From the NCBI GenBank assembly GCA_019510535.1, contig JAEKKE010000187.1, positions 1 to 10,694 on the forward strand: a stretch of DNA of 10,694 bases. The letters run 5' to 3'. Each line of letters opens with the position of its first letter. Positions within the stretch are counted from its first letter, which is position 1. Below the pieces are notes generated by a model that worked only from the letters and a program-made list of their open reading frames with translations, did not search any database and was not told the DNA's origin. Source of the stretch: Acidobacteriota bacterium (lineage in GTDB: Bacteria; Acidobacteriota; Terriglobia; Terriglobales; Acidobacteriaceae). This document shows positions 1 through 6,675 of the stretch, piece by piece. The translations under genes were made by a program, and so were the position numbers.

Positions 1-45
1 ACGGCCTACCTGAAGGCCGTGAAAGGCATCTATCTACAGCAGTAA
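1..45 (+). CDS. C-terminal end of an upstream gene (partial)
   Basis: Frame 1 is open from the first base and ends at TAA (43-45), giving the tail TAYLKAVKGIYLQQ. Fourteen residues are too few to identify a family, so no function is proposed. It lies on the same strand as the phosphatase, 60 bases upstream of that start codon, so the two could be co-transcribed. The tail could also be a chance open frame, because it is short and its start is outside the window. Confidence 0.45.
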   Translation, partial: TAYLKAVKGIYLQQ

Positions 46-71
46 CCGGTGCTGTACCGGAGTTGGACAAC

Positions 72-98
72 ATATCTCCTCTGTTAGAGGGGAGGTAT
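72..98 (+). promoter_or_regulatory. Hairpin overlapping the phosphatase ribosome binding site
   Basis: TCTCCTCT (75-82) pairs with AGAGGGGA (86-93) around a GTT loop, with one G-T wobble. ATA (72-74) and TAT (96-98) can extend the stem past a GG bulge. The Shine-Dalgarno core GGAGG (91-95) for the ATG at 106 is half inside the 3' arm, so folding would hinder ribosome binding. The pairing is seen directly; a regulatory role is inference. Confidence 0.35.
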
Positions 99-105
99 CT
101 CTTCT

Positions 106-1155
106 ATGGCTGTGCGGGACCATCCCGACATACCCGTTGTAAGCAGACGGCGTTTTCTCCAGCAGACATTTGCATTCAGTGCCCTTGCGGCAGTCGGTAG
201 TCCATTCCTCGGATGCGGCGGCTCCGGTCCACACTCAGGCAATGACTCTCCAGGCAATGCTGCCGCGACCGCAGATTTCCTTGTCATTGGCGATTGGGGA
301 ACCGGCGATGCAAATCAGTCTCTGGTTGCTGCCGCCATGCAGCGATACGTCACCCAACAGAACATCACCACAGGCGCGATGTTGATGGTCGGCGACAACT
401 TTTATACGCCGATGGTCGACGGTTCGAACGACAAGCGCTGGCAAACCCAGTTCGAACAGATGTATCCCGCCGGTGTCTTCAACTGTCCCGCATACGCCAT
501 CCCCGGAAATCACGACTATGAATACCTTCCTATTTCCAAGTTTTCGGCGCAGTTGGAATACGCCCAAAGAGGGGGTACTCGCTGGACCATGCCGTCGCAG
601 TGGTACCGCGTTACCTTCCCGGCAGTCAATCCGCTGGTGACCTTCCTTGCGTTGGATAGCAACATGCCATTCCCCAACGGCGCCACCCGTGATGGGACGT
701 CTTATTGCATGACGGAGCAGCAACGTCTGGACCAGCTAGCCTGGCTCAAAGAGGAGCTGGCGAAGCCGCTCACCACACCTTTTCTGGTGGCGTTAGGACA
801 TCACCCGGTCTATTCCAACGGCATGCGTGGCGATACACCGATGCTGGTGCAGGACTGGGATCCGCTGCTCCGCTCCTCCGGCGCGCATGTCTATCTGTGT
901 GGGCACGATCATGACCTGCAGCACCTGGAGTTTGCCGGCCATCCCACATCCTTCGTTGTCTCCGGCGGCGGCGGCGCTCCGTTGTATCGCATCGTGATCG
1001 ATGAGTCAGTACGCGGTCCATACGCCGTGCAGGTAAACGGCTTCACCCATGTGACCGTTACACCTGCTCTGATGACGCTGCGCCACGTCGACCTGAACGG
1101 GAATGTCGTCCACGCGTTTACGAAGACTACCGATCACAAAGTCACGATTCTCTGA
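106..1155 (+). CDS. Tat-exported purple acid phosphatase-like metallophosphoesterase
   Basis: A 349-residue phosphomonoesterase of the metallophosphoesterase superfamily, closest in motif pattern to tartrate-resistant (ACP5-type) purple acid phosphatases. The five metal-binding blocks occur in order: GDWG (62-65), GDNFY (96-100), GNHD (134-137), GHHP (231-234) and GHDH (266-269). By family precedent D63, D97, Y100, N135, H232, H267 and H269 bind the two metals, and Y100 would be the tyrosine that gives the purple colour. The N-terminus carries a twin-arginine signal, SRRRFL (13-18), then a hydrophobic stretch (about 21-36), so the folded enzyme is exported. FLGC (34-37) resembles a weak lipobox, so lipid anchoring is possible but unsure. 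The ATG at 106 follows GGAGG (91-95) by 10 bases and places the Tat motif correctly. Likely role is release of phosphate from organic esters outside the cytoplasm; the natural substrate cannot be read from sequence. Confidence 0.9.
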   Translation: MAVRDHPDIPVVSRRRFLQQTFAFSALAAVGSPFLGCGGSGPHSGNDSPGNAAATADFLVIGDWGTGDANQSLVAAAMQRYVTQQNITTGAMLMVGDNFYTPMVDGSNDKRWQTQFEQMYPAGVFNCPAYAIPGNHDYEYLPISKFSAQLEYAQRGGTRWTMPSQWYRVTFPAVNPLVTFLALDSNMPFPNGATRDGTSYCMTEQQRLDQLAWLKEELAKPLTTPFLVALGHHPVYSNGMRGDTPMLVQDWDPLLRSSGAHVYLCGHDHDLQHLEFAGHPTSFVVSGGGGAPLYRIVIDESVRGPYAVQVNGFTHVTVTPALMTLRHVDLNGNVVHAFTKTTDHKVTIL

Positions 1156-1180
1156 ACCAGCAACTTCACCTGAAACGGCA

Positions 1181-1215
1181 AGAGCACGGTTTCGACAATC
1201 GCGAAGTCGTGCTCT
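1181..1215. terminator. Hairpin between convergent phosphatase and thrS genes
   Basis: Bases 1181-1194 (AGAGCACGGTTTCG) pair with 1202-1215 over 14 positions, all Watson-Crick except two adjacent G-T wobbles, around a 7-base loop (ACAATCG). It lies in the 82-base gap between two converging stop codons, where a bidirectional terminator is expected. No good T-tract follows on either strand (TTGTTT occurs at 1221-1226), so termination efficiency is uncertain. Confidence 0.5.
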
Positions 1216-1237
1216 CGAACTTGTTTGACCATCTGCA

Positions 1238-3268
1238 TCACAGCGTCGGCGATTTTGACTCCAGCAGTCTCTGCGCACGCGTCATGAACTCGGCCAGCGA
1301 CACACTGCCCTGATCACCCACACCGCGTGTACGCACGCTTACCGCTTCACTGGCAGCTTCCTTGTCACCCATCACCAGAACAAACGGCACCTTCTGCAGC
1401 GTGAAGTCGCGAATCTTCGCATTCATCTTCTCGTTGCGGAGATCCAGCTCGACCCGTAGGCCTGCAGCCTCAAGCTTCTGCTTTACCTGCTCGGCGTAGG
1501 CATGATGCTTTTCGCTGATAGGCACCAGGCCAATCTGCACCGGCGAAAGCCACAGCGGAAATGCGCCGGCATAATGCTCGATCAGTACGCCGAAGAAACG
1601 CTCCACGCTTCCGAACAGAGCGCGGTGCACCATCACCGGCTGATGACGCTCGCCATCCTCACCGACATACTCCAGCTCAAAGCGGCGTGGCAGGTTGAAG
1701 TCGAACTGCACCGTCGATAGCTGCCATAGACGGCCCAGGACGTCGACGAGCTTCACATCGATCTTCGGTCCATAGAAGGCAGCCTCTCCCGGAAAGGTCT
1801 GGAAGCTTAGTCCACGGCCGACCAGAACTTCCTTCAAGGCTCCTTCAGCGTGCGCCCAATCATCCGCGGTTCCGAAGAACTCGCCCGGCTTGTTGGGATC
1901 GCGGGTCGATAGCTCCACGCGATACTCAGAGAAGCCAAAGGTCTTCAGCACCGACTCCGCAAAATCAAGGCATGCCTCAATCTCGCCTTTGACCTGGTCC
2001 GGCGTGCAAAAGATATGCGCATCGTCCTGCGTGAAGCCGCGCACGCGCAACAGGCCGTGCATGGTTCCGCTGCGCTCGAAGCGGTACACATTGCCCAGCT
2101 CCGCATAACGGGCCGGCAGATCGCGGTAGCTCTTGGGCGTGGACTTGTAGATCAGGATGTGGCCGGGGCAGTTCATCGGCTTCACGCGGTACTCCGCGTC
2201 ATCCAGCTCCATCGGCGGGAACATGTCCTTCGAGTACACGCCGTCGTGGCCCGAGATCTTCCAGAGCTCGCGCTTCATGATGTGCGGCGTAAAAACCAGG
2301 TTGTAGCCGCGGCGAAGACACTCCTCGCGCATCCAGTCTTCCATCGTCTTGCGGATGATGCCGCCCTTCGGATGCCAGAAGATCAGGCCCGATCCAGCGA
2401 CCTCCTGAATGGAGTACAGGTCAAGCTGCTTACCCAGCACACGGTGATCGCGCGCCTTGATCTCCTCCAGGTGCTTGAAGTGCGCCTCCAGATCCTTCTT
2501 GTTGTAGAAGGCCGTGCCATAGACACGCTGCAACTGCGGATTGTTCTCATCGCCCAGCCAGTACGCTCCGGCGAGGTTCATCACCTTGAACGCCTTCACG
2601 CGGCCGGTCGAGGGCACGTGCGGCCCGCGGCAGAAGTCGACGAAGCTCCCGTTCTTGTATAGCGAGACCTGCTCACCGTCTTTGGTGAACTTCTCCACGA
2701 AGTGCTGCTTCATGAAGTCGCCATTCGCCTTGAACTCGCTGAGTGCCTGCTCGCGCGGCTCGTACTCGCGCACGAACTTCTCGTCCCGCGCCACCACTTC
2801 GGCCATGCGCTGCTCGATCTTCTCCAGGTCATCCGGAGTGAACGGCTTTTCGCGATAGAAGTCGTAGAAGAAGCCGGCATCGGTGGCCGGGCCATGGCCC
2901 AGCTTAGTCTCCGGAAACAGCTCCAGCACCGCTGTCGCCATCACGTGCGCAGCCGAGTGACGGACGACCTTCAGCGCCTCCGGGGCATCTTCCTTCAGCA
3001 GCCACAAAGCAACATCCTCGTTCAGCGGAGCGGAGAGATCCACCAGCCGCTCGCCGCTCTCGTGTGCGGCATACATGGCATCTTCGCTGCCTGTCTCGGT
3101 GGCCGCGGTCTCCGTAGTGGCTGTCGTCAGCGGGCGAATCTTTGCCACGACTACGGCGGCGGCAAGGCGCGGAGAGATGCCGTTGGCGACATCAAGCGGC
3201 GTGGTGCCCTTGGGCACCTCGCGCACGGAACCATCAGGAAGCTGGATGCGGATATTCTCAGGACTCAC
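1238..3268 (-). CDS. thrS: Threonyl-tRNA synthetase
   Basis: Class II aminoacyl-tRNA synthetase that charges tRNA-Thr in the cytoplasm. With the GTG start at 3268 it has 676 residues, somewhat longer than the usual 640-650. In order: TGS domain (about 3-48), editing domain with HSAAH (104-108) and CRGPH (213-217), class II catalytic core with motif 2 RFERSG (396-401), and C-terminal anticodon-binding domain (about 573-670). The family's catalytic zinc ligands are visible as C367 (MNCPGH), H418 (DDAHIF) and H548 (VMVHRA). The open frame extends upstream to an ATG at 3448, but those 60 residues do not look like a ThrRS N-terminus. GTG gives MSPENIRIQLPDGS, typical of a TGS start, yet lacks a clear Shine-Dalgarno sequence. 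A Thr/Glu/Ala-rich stretch (48-62) sits between the TGS and editing domains. Product certain; exact start unsure. Confidence 0.96.
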   Translation of the reverse strand: MSPENIRIQLPDGSVREVPKGTTPLDVANGISPRLAAAVVVAKIRPLTTATTETAATETGSEDAMYAAHESGERLVDLSAPLNEDVALWLLKEDAPEALKVVRHSAAHVMATAVLELFPETKLGHGPATDAGFFYDFYREKPFTPDDLEKIEQRMAEVVARDEKFVREYEPREQALSEFKANGDFMKQHFVEKFTKDGEQVSLYKNGSFVDFCRGPHVPSTGRVKAFKVMNLAGAYWLGDENNPQLQRVYGTAFYNKKDLEAHFKHLEEIKARDHRVLGKQLDLYSIQEVAGSGLIFWHPKGGIIRKTMEDWMREECLRRGYNLVFTPHIMKRELWKISGHDGVYSKDMFPPMELDDAEYRVKPMNCPGHILIYKSTPKSYRDLPARYAELGNVYRFERSGTMHGLLRVRGFTQDDAHIFCTPDQVKGEIEACLDFAESVLKTFGFSEYRVELSTRDPNKPGEFFGTADDWAHAEGALKEVLVGRGLSFQTFPGEAAFYGPKIDVKLVDVLGRLWQLSTVQFDFNLPRRFELEYVGEDGERHQPVMVHRALFGSVERFFGVLIEHYAGAFPLWLSPVQIGLVPISEKHHAYAEQVKQKLEAAGLRVELDLRNEKMNAKIRDFTLQKVPFVLVMGDKEAASEAVSVRTRGVGDQGSVSLAEFMTRAQRLLESKSPTL

Positions 3269-3938
3269 ATTTAACAGGATATTGGTTCCGATCCTATAGC
3301 GTCGAGATTGGGCCGCCAGAACGCGTCTGCCCCAAAAAATAAGTTGCAGCCACGCGGGCTCCGGGTGTATTGTCAGGTCACTTCGCAGGACATACCCGCC
3401 AGGAGTAGACGGGCCGCATTCCGGCTGCCTGGACGGATTTGAAACCATCTTGCGAAGACCTCGTCTTTTGCACTAGAGCCGGAATACCGGCGCGAAAGAT
3501 GAGAGAAGCACGCCGACGAGCGCTCTGCAGTTAGGCCTTACCCTCCCGGGAGGTACGCGCGATGCTCTAAGGACTGGTGATGTGTTGCGGCTTTTGTGTA
3601 CGAAAGCCGACGTTTACAACACCATTTGGGGCATACCCGTTACCAATGGCACTTGCAGCACTGCAGAAAACCGCTTCCAGCGGTAGCAGGAATGCGATAA
3701 GAATTTCAGACAATTAATTAACCGTTTGGAGGCAACAAAAAAGCGGGAGTTGGCGTTTTATATACTGGTAGAAGCGCGGTTAGACCACCCGCAGCTCAAA
3801 ACTCCCCCAAACGATGTAACGCCGAACCGCAAGTGGCATGGAGCATGGCCATCTCACGGCGTACATTCAACGTTGTCAACCAGACGGAACAGATCGAAGG
3901 AACGAATCGTCGTTCAAGGATTTTTAAGGAGCGGACCA
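3269..3938. other. 670-base gene-less region with several hairpins
   Basis: No convincing coding frame lies between thrS and the small Cys/His protein. On the minus strand a possible thrS -10 (TATAGG, 3298-3293) would give a leader of about 18 bases. The region holds GCCGG-AATA-CCGGC (3478-3491), a perfect 12-base palindrome CCTCCCGGGAGG (3542-3553), a 7-bp stem CGGCTTT/AAAGCCG with an 8-base loop (3588-3609), and ACCGCT-TCC-AGCGGT (3670-3684). An A+T-rich segment (about 3711-3770) includes TATACT (3761-3766), a possible -10 for the downstream gene, without a good -35. A structured leader or small RNA is possible but unproven. Confidence 0.4.
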
Positions 3939-4214
3939 ATGCAGGTACTTTGCAAAGCATCCACGATGGCAAGCGATATTCAGTGCAGCGTGTGCGGACA
4001 GAACTTCCAGGTCTTCTGGGAGCGCACCAATTCGACTGAGCGGGAGGCCGCCCGCGAGGAGATTCTCGCCGCTCTGAGGGCGCAGCATACTACCGATCGC
4101 GGGCCTGATGCTCATCGTGCGTGTTTCAACCTGCCGGAATGGAATGGCTCGCCGAAGTACTCCGGTGCTGCCCTGTTGGGCAACGCCCCGGCAACCACCT
4201 TCCAGGCTGCGTAG
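3939..4214 (+). CDS. Small Cys/His-rich protein, possible zinc-binding
   Basis: A 91-residue protein of a family I do not recognise. The start at 3939 is chosen because AAGGAG (3926-3931) stands 7 bases ahead; the frame is open further upstream to a TTG at 3726, but that part is compositionally poor and lacks a better ribosome site. C16 and C19 form a CxxC pair (CSVCGQ), and H50, H59 and C62 follow a charged helix-like stretch (about 30-48), which could give a single zinc site of the zinc-ribbon kind. The tail after about residue 70 is Ala/Gly-rich and probably disordered. No signal peptide or membrane segment is seen, so it is probably cytoplasmic. It is followed within 30 bases by a strong terminator and has no same-strand neighbour, so it is likely a single-gene transcript. 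Zinc binding is inferred only from residue spacing. Confidence 0.7.
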   Translation: MQVLCKASTMASDIQCSVCGQNFQVFWERTNSTEREAAREEILAALRAQHTTDRGPDAHRACFNLPEWNGSPKYSGAALLGNAPATTFQAA

Positions 4215-4240
4215 CTGTCACCGCTTCTCCCAGGAAGTGG

Positions 4241-4277
4241 CGGGCGGAGGCTCTATGCCTCCGCCCGTTTTCTCTTT
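4241..4277 (+). terminator. Rho-independent terminator of the small Cys/His protein gene
   Basis: A perfect 11-bp stem, CGGGCGGAGGC (4241-4251) with its complement (4257-4267), a TCTAT loop, then TTTTCTCTTT (4268-4277). It starts 27 bases after the stop codon at 4214. GC-rich stem plus T-tract is the standard intrinsic terminator form. Confidence 0.9.
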
Positions 4278-4283
4278 AAAACC

Positions 4284-4312
4284 AAGACCCACGCCCCATG
4301 GACGTGGGTCTT
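4284..4312 (-). terminator. Terminator of the M28 peptidase gene (probably bidirectional)
   Basis: AAGACCCACG (4284-4293) pairs perfectly with CGTGGGTCTT (4303-4312) around a 9-base loop. Read on the minus strand it lies 17 bases after the peptidase stop codon and is followed by TTGGTTTT. On the plus strand it is followed by ATTGTTT, so it could back up the terminator just before it. Confidence 0.8.
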
Positions 4313-4328
4313 ATTGTTTCCGCAGGAT

Positions 4329-6101
4329 CTACTTCTTCTCAACGGCGTTTGGGAAGAGGCCCGGAATCGGCGAGTCCTTCTGCTTGTTCAGCTCCGGATG
4401 CGGGAATTCCTTCCGCGGCAGCATCGCCTCGCGCTCGCTGGTGTTGTAGAGGAAGATCGCCTCAATGATCGCAGCCTGTTCCAGGTCGGCCTGGTGCAGG
4501 CGCTCGTAGGTGTCCATGTTGGAGTGGTGCGTACGGGTGTCGTAGTCCATCGGATCCTGGATGAACTGGAAGCCCGGCAGGCCCACGCCATCGAACGACA
4601 GGTGGTCCGTTCCACCCGTGTTGCGGTAGCTGATGGTGGAGATGCCGAGGTCCTTCAGCGGAGCGATCCACTGCGCAAAGACATTGCCGATGGCGTAGTT
4701 TTCCTGCGTATAGACGCCACGCAGCCTGCCCGTGCCGTTATCGACGTTGAAGTAGCCGTCCAGCGTCTCCCACTCCTTGGTGGTCTTGATCGCGGGCTGC
4801 TGCTCCGTACGCGACTGGGGTCCACCGCCGCCCGCGCCGCAGGCCGGTGCAGGGCCGTCCGGTCCGCCGAAGTGGGTGCGCACGTAGCCGCGCGAGCCGC
4901 ACAGGCCCTGCTCCTCACCCGTCCACAAAGCGATACGGATGGTGCGCTTCGGCTTGTAGCCGATCGCCTTCAGGATGCGGACGGCCTCCATGGCGACGAC
5001 CGACCCGGCGGCGTTATCCGTCGCTCCGGTAGCGCTCACCCAGCTATCCAGGTGTCCGCCCACCATGACGACCTGATCCTTCAGCTTCGCATCGGTACCC
5101 GGAATCTCGGCGACGGTATTGAAGCCGTGCTCGTGATCGCCGGTGAACTTTGCCTCGATATTCACCTCGAGTTCGACGGGCACGTTCGCCGCCAGCAGAC
5201 GCGACAAACGTCCATAGTTCTCAATGGTCATTACGCCATTGGGAATCTTCACGGCGTTGGCTGCCGTCTGTGCCCCACGCACCAGGTTGGCTCCGTTATC
5301 GTCAAAGATGATGCCGCTGCCGCCACCCAGGTTTCCGTCACGGCTGGGCGTAATAATTGCGACGACACCCTCGTCCATCATCATCTTCAGCGCCTCGGCG
5401 CGCACGCGGGCGCGCTCAGCCAGCGCAGCGGGATTGAACGCCGGACCGCCGGCACGGGGAGCCGGATAGCTCTCCATCTCCTTCAGTTCTTCGTCGGTGT
5501 AGCGGCGGAAGAGGGGCTTATCCAGGTCAGGCACCGCACGCGGAGCGCCGAAAAGCACGATCTTGCCCGCCAGCTTGCCCTTGTACTTCTCGATGTCCTT
5601 GGTTTCCTGAATATCGACCAGGACGGCGTCACAGCTCACCGGGCCTTTGGTTGCCGGCGACCAGGGAGCAGCCTGGATCCAGAGCGGCTCGGGATCGGGA
5701 GAGATCATTCGCGCCCAGCTATTGATCTGCTGCCAGCCCATGCCGAACTCGCCCCAGTCCTCCAGGTGGGCATTTTCCAGGCCGATCTTGGTAAGGGTCT
5801 CCTTGGTCCACTCATTGGCCTTGGCCATGTTGGGCGAACCGGTCAGGCGGGGACCGATGCCGTCCACCAGAGCGGAGGCGAACTGCATCACACGCCCGTG
5901 CTGCATACCCTCCTCGCGGATACGCATGTAGGCATCGAGATCGATCTTCTCAACGGTGGGTTGCTCAGCCTCCCACGCTTTCGCGGTAGCGGCGGCAGGT
6001 GCGGCCACAGGCTTCTTGTCCGCCGCGACAGACGGCAGCGCAAAGACGCTGAGAGCGGCCACAGGCACGCCCCAGCGCACAACAGAACGTACGAAATGCA
6101 T
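4329..6101 (-). CDS. Secreted M28-family zinc aminopeptidase/carboxypeptidase with probable PA domain
   Basis: A 590-residue exported metallopeptidase of clan MH, family M28 (Zn-peptidase), which removes terminal residues from peptides. A Sec signal covers about 1-27 (hydrophobic core 11-22, cleavage near VAA at 25-27). The dinuclear zinc site can be followed along the chain: H350 in GGHLDSW, bridging D362 in GATDNAAGS, catalytic E396 and ligand E397 in TGEEQG, D454 in VDNGTG, and H500 in GGTDHLSF. Residues about 140-310, before the catalytic block, have the length and character of an inserted protease-associated (PA) domain. A Gly/Pro-rich loop (411-434) follows the EE motif; C401 and C421 flank it and could form a disulphide. 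The ATG at 6101 has GGAGG 7 bases upstream. Probable role is digestion of extracellular or periplasmic peptides; amino- versus carboxypeptidase specificity is not decided by sequence. Its nearest minus-strand neighbour is 249 bases upstream, so it probably has its own promoter. Confidence 0.93.
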   Translation of the reverse strand: MHFVRSVVRWGVPVAALSVFALPSVAADKKPVAAPAAATAKAWEAEQPTVEKIDLDAYMRIREEGMQHGRVMQFASALVDGIGPRLTGSPNMAKANEWTKETLTKIGLENAHLEDWGEFGMGWQQINSWARMISPDPEPLWIQAAPWSPATKGPVSCDAVLVDIQETKDIEKYKGKLAGKIVLFGAPRAVPDLDKPLFRRYTDEELKEMESYPAPRAGGPAFNPAALAERARVRAEALKMMMDEGVVAIITPSRDGNLGGGSGIIFDDNGANLVRGAQTAANAVKIPNGVMTIENYGRLSRLLAANVPVELEVNIEAKFTGDHEHGFNTVAEIPGTDAKLKDQVVMVGGHLDSWVSATGATDNAAGSVVAMEAVRILKAIGYKPKRTIRIALWTGEEQGLCGSRGYVRTHFGGPDGPAPACGAGGGGPQSRTEQQPAIKTTKEWETLDGYFNVDNGTGRLRGVYTQENYAIGNVFAQWIAPLKDLGISTISYRNTGGTDHLSFDGVGLPGFQFIQDPMDYDTRTHHSNMDTYERLHQADLEQAAIIEAIFLYNTSEREAMLPRKEFPHPELNKQKDSPIPGLFPNAVEKK

Positions 6102-6315
6102 TACTCAACCTCCAGAAAGAAACGCCAGATGTAGGGGATGTGATGTTGTGTACGGATGCTAACAGGACGGACCACTGCCGAAAAGTGTTTCAACAAAACG
6201 TTTGTCCTGGATTCGCAGATCCGGACACAAATCCGATGCCCTATGGAGTTCCCGGAGAAGCCGTTCGCTTTTGGGAGACAAGTCAGCGAGGGCAAGGGTT
6301 GATAGCAGCCCCATA

Positions 6316-6352
6316 CCGTACGTCTTCAACTTTCAACTTGAAACTTTCAACT
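6316..6352. repeat. Heptanucleotide tandem tract A with CCGTACGTC flank
   Basis: Four consecutive 7-base units on the plus strand: TTCAACT (6325-6331), TTCAACT (6332-6338), TGAAACT (6339-6345) and TTCAACT (6346-6352), preceded by CCGTACGTC (6316-6324). The tract runs into the stop codon (6351-6353) of the minus-strand membrane protein gene. The first 24 bases recur exactly at 8541-8564. Confidence 0.85.
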
Positions 6353-6650
6353 AGCTTTTACGGGCGATCCGCTTCACCCAAAGCGTGCCAAGAAAGCCGC
6401 CGACGACTACCAGCGCCACCGCGCCGGCGGGAATCCCGATCTTCATATACGCCACGGTGTAGTTCACCGCTTTGTGCGTAAAGGCGCCGTAAAACAACAG
6501 GCTGAAGATTCCCACGAAGGTGGCCGCGAAGAAAACCAGAAAACCGGCGGCCAATGTCATCAACAGGCTGGCAAACCAACCCAGGTCGCCAAACGGAACG
6601 CCGAAGATCCGGCCGTGCGAACTACCCGGGATTTGCTGTGCCTGCGTCAT
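6351..6650 (-). CDS. Small two-helix membrane protein, unknown function
   Basis: A 99-residue protein of no family I recognise. The start at 6650 is the second of two adjacent ATG codons, preferred because AAGGAG-type bases (6661-6656) then lie 5 bases ahead; the first ATG (6653) would leave only 2. The open frame continues upstream to 6752, but there it runs through the divergent gene and looks non-coding. Residues 25-57 are strongly hydrophobic and aromatic, enough for one long or two short helices, and 72-91 form another, followed by a basic tail (WVKRIARKS) that should face the cytoplasm. The N-terminal 20 residues are polar. It is divergent from the 253-residue gene with only 25 bases between start codons, so the two promoters must overlap the coding sequences or each other. 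Its stop codon lies at the edge of a heptamer repeat. A role linked to its neighbour is only inferred from position. Confidence 0.75.
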   Translation of the reverse strand: MTQAQQIPGSSHGRIFGVPFGDLGWFASLLMTLAAGFLVFFAATFVGIFSLLFYGAFTHKAVNYTVAYMKIGIPAGAVALVVVGGFLGTLWVKRIARKS

Positions 6651-6661
6651 CATTGCTCCTT

Positions 6662-6667
6662 TAGAAT
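6662..6667 (+). promoter_or_regulatory. Possible -10 element next to the start of the 253-residue gene
   Basis: TAGAAT matches the -10 consensus at 5 of 6 bases and ends 8 bases before the ATG at 6676 (5 before an in-frame GTG at 6673). Transcription would then begin almost at the start codon, giving a leaderless message, which agrees with the lack of any Shine-Dalgarno sequence. No convincing -35 is seen at the normal distance. Confidence 0.3.
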
Positions 6668-6675
6668 AAACCGTG

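Noticed and set aside
46..60. CCGGT-GCTGT-ACCGG hairpin as a terminator for the upstream gene
   Set aside because: Only 5 bp and no T-tract follows, so there is not enough support.
1155..1168. AACCAGC AACTTCA after the phosphatase stop as a fourth heptamer tract
   Set aside because: Only two poorly matching units; could be chance, although the position at a gene end is suggestive.
2015..2662. Plus-strand open frame of 215 codons opposite thrS
   Set aside because: Antisense to the catalytic core of thrS; rich in His, Arg and Val as typical of reverse-complement reading, with no ribosome site.
3726..3938. N-terminal extension of the Cys/His small protein from a TTG codon
   Set aside because: The extra 71 residues are low in coding character and the downstream ATG at 3939 has a much better ribosome site.
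4314..6134. Long plus-strand open frame (606 codons) opposite the M28 peptidase
   Set aside because: It lies almost entirely antisense to a gene with a full M28 motif set, signal peptide and ribosome site. Long antisense frames are expected in GC-rich codon usage, and its translation has no recognisable domain.
6201..6230. Imperfect palindrome upstream of the M28 gene (CTGGAT/ATCCGG core) as an operator
   Set aside because: Six paired positions with a wobble and mismatched outer arms; no promoter could be placed beside it.
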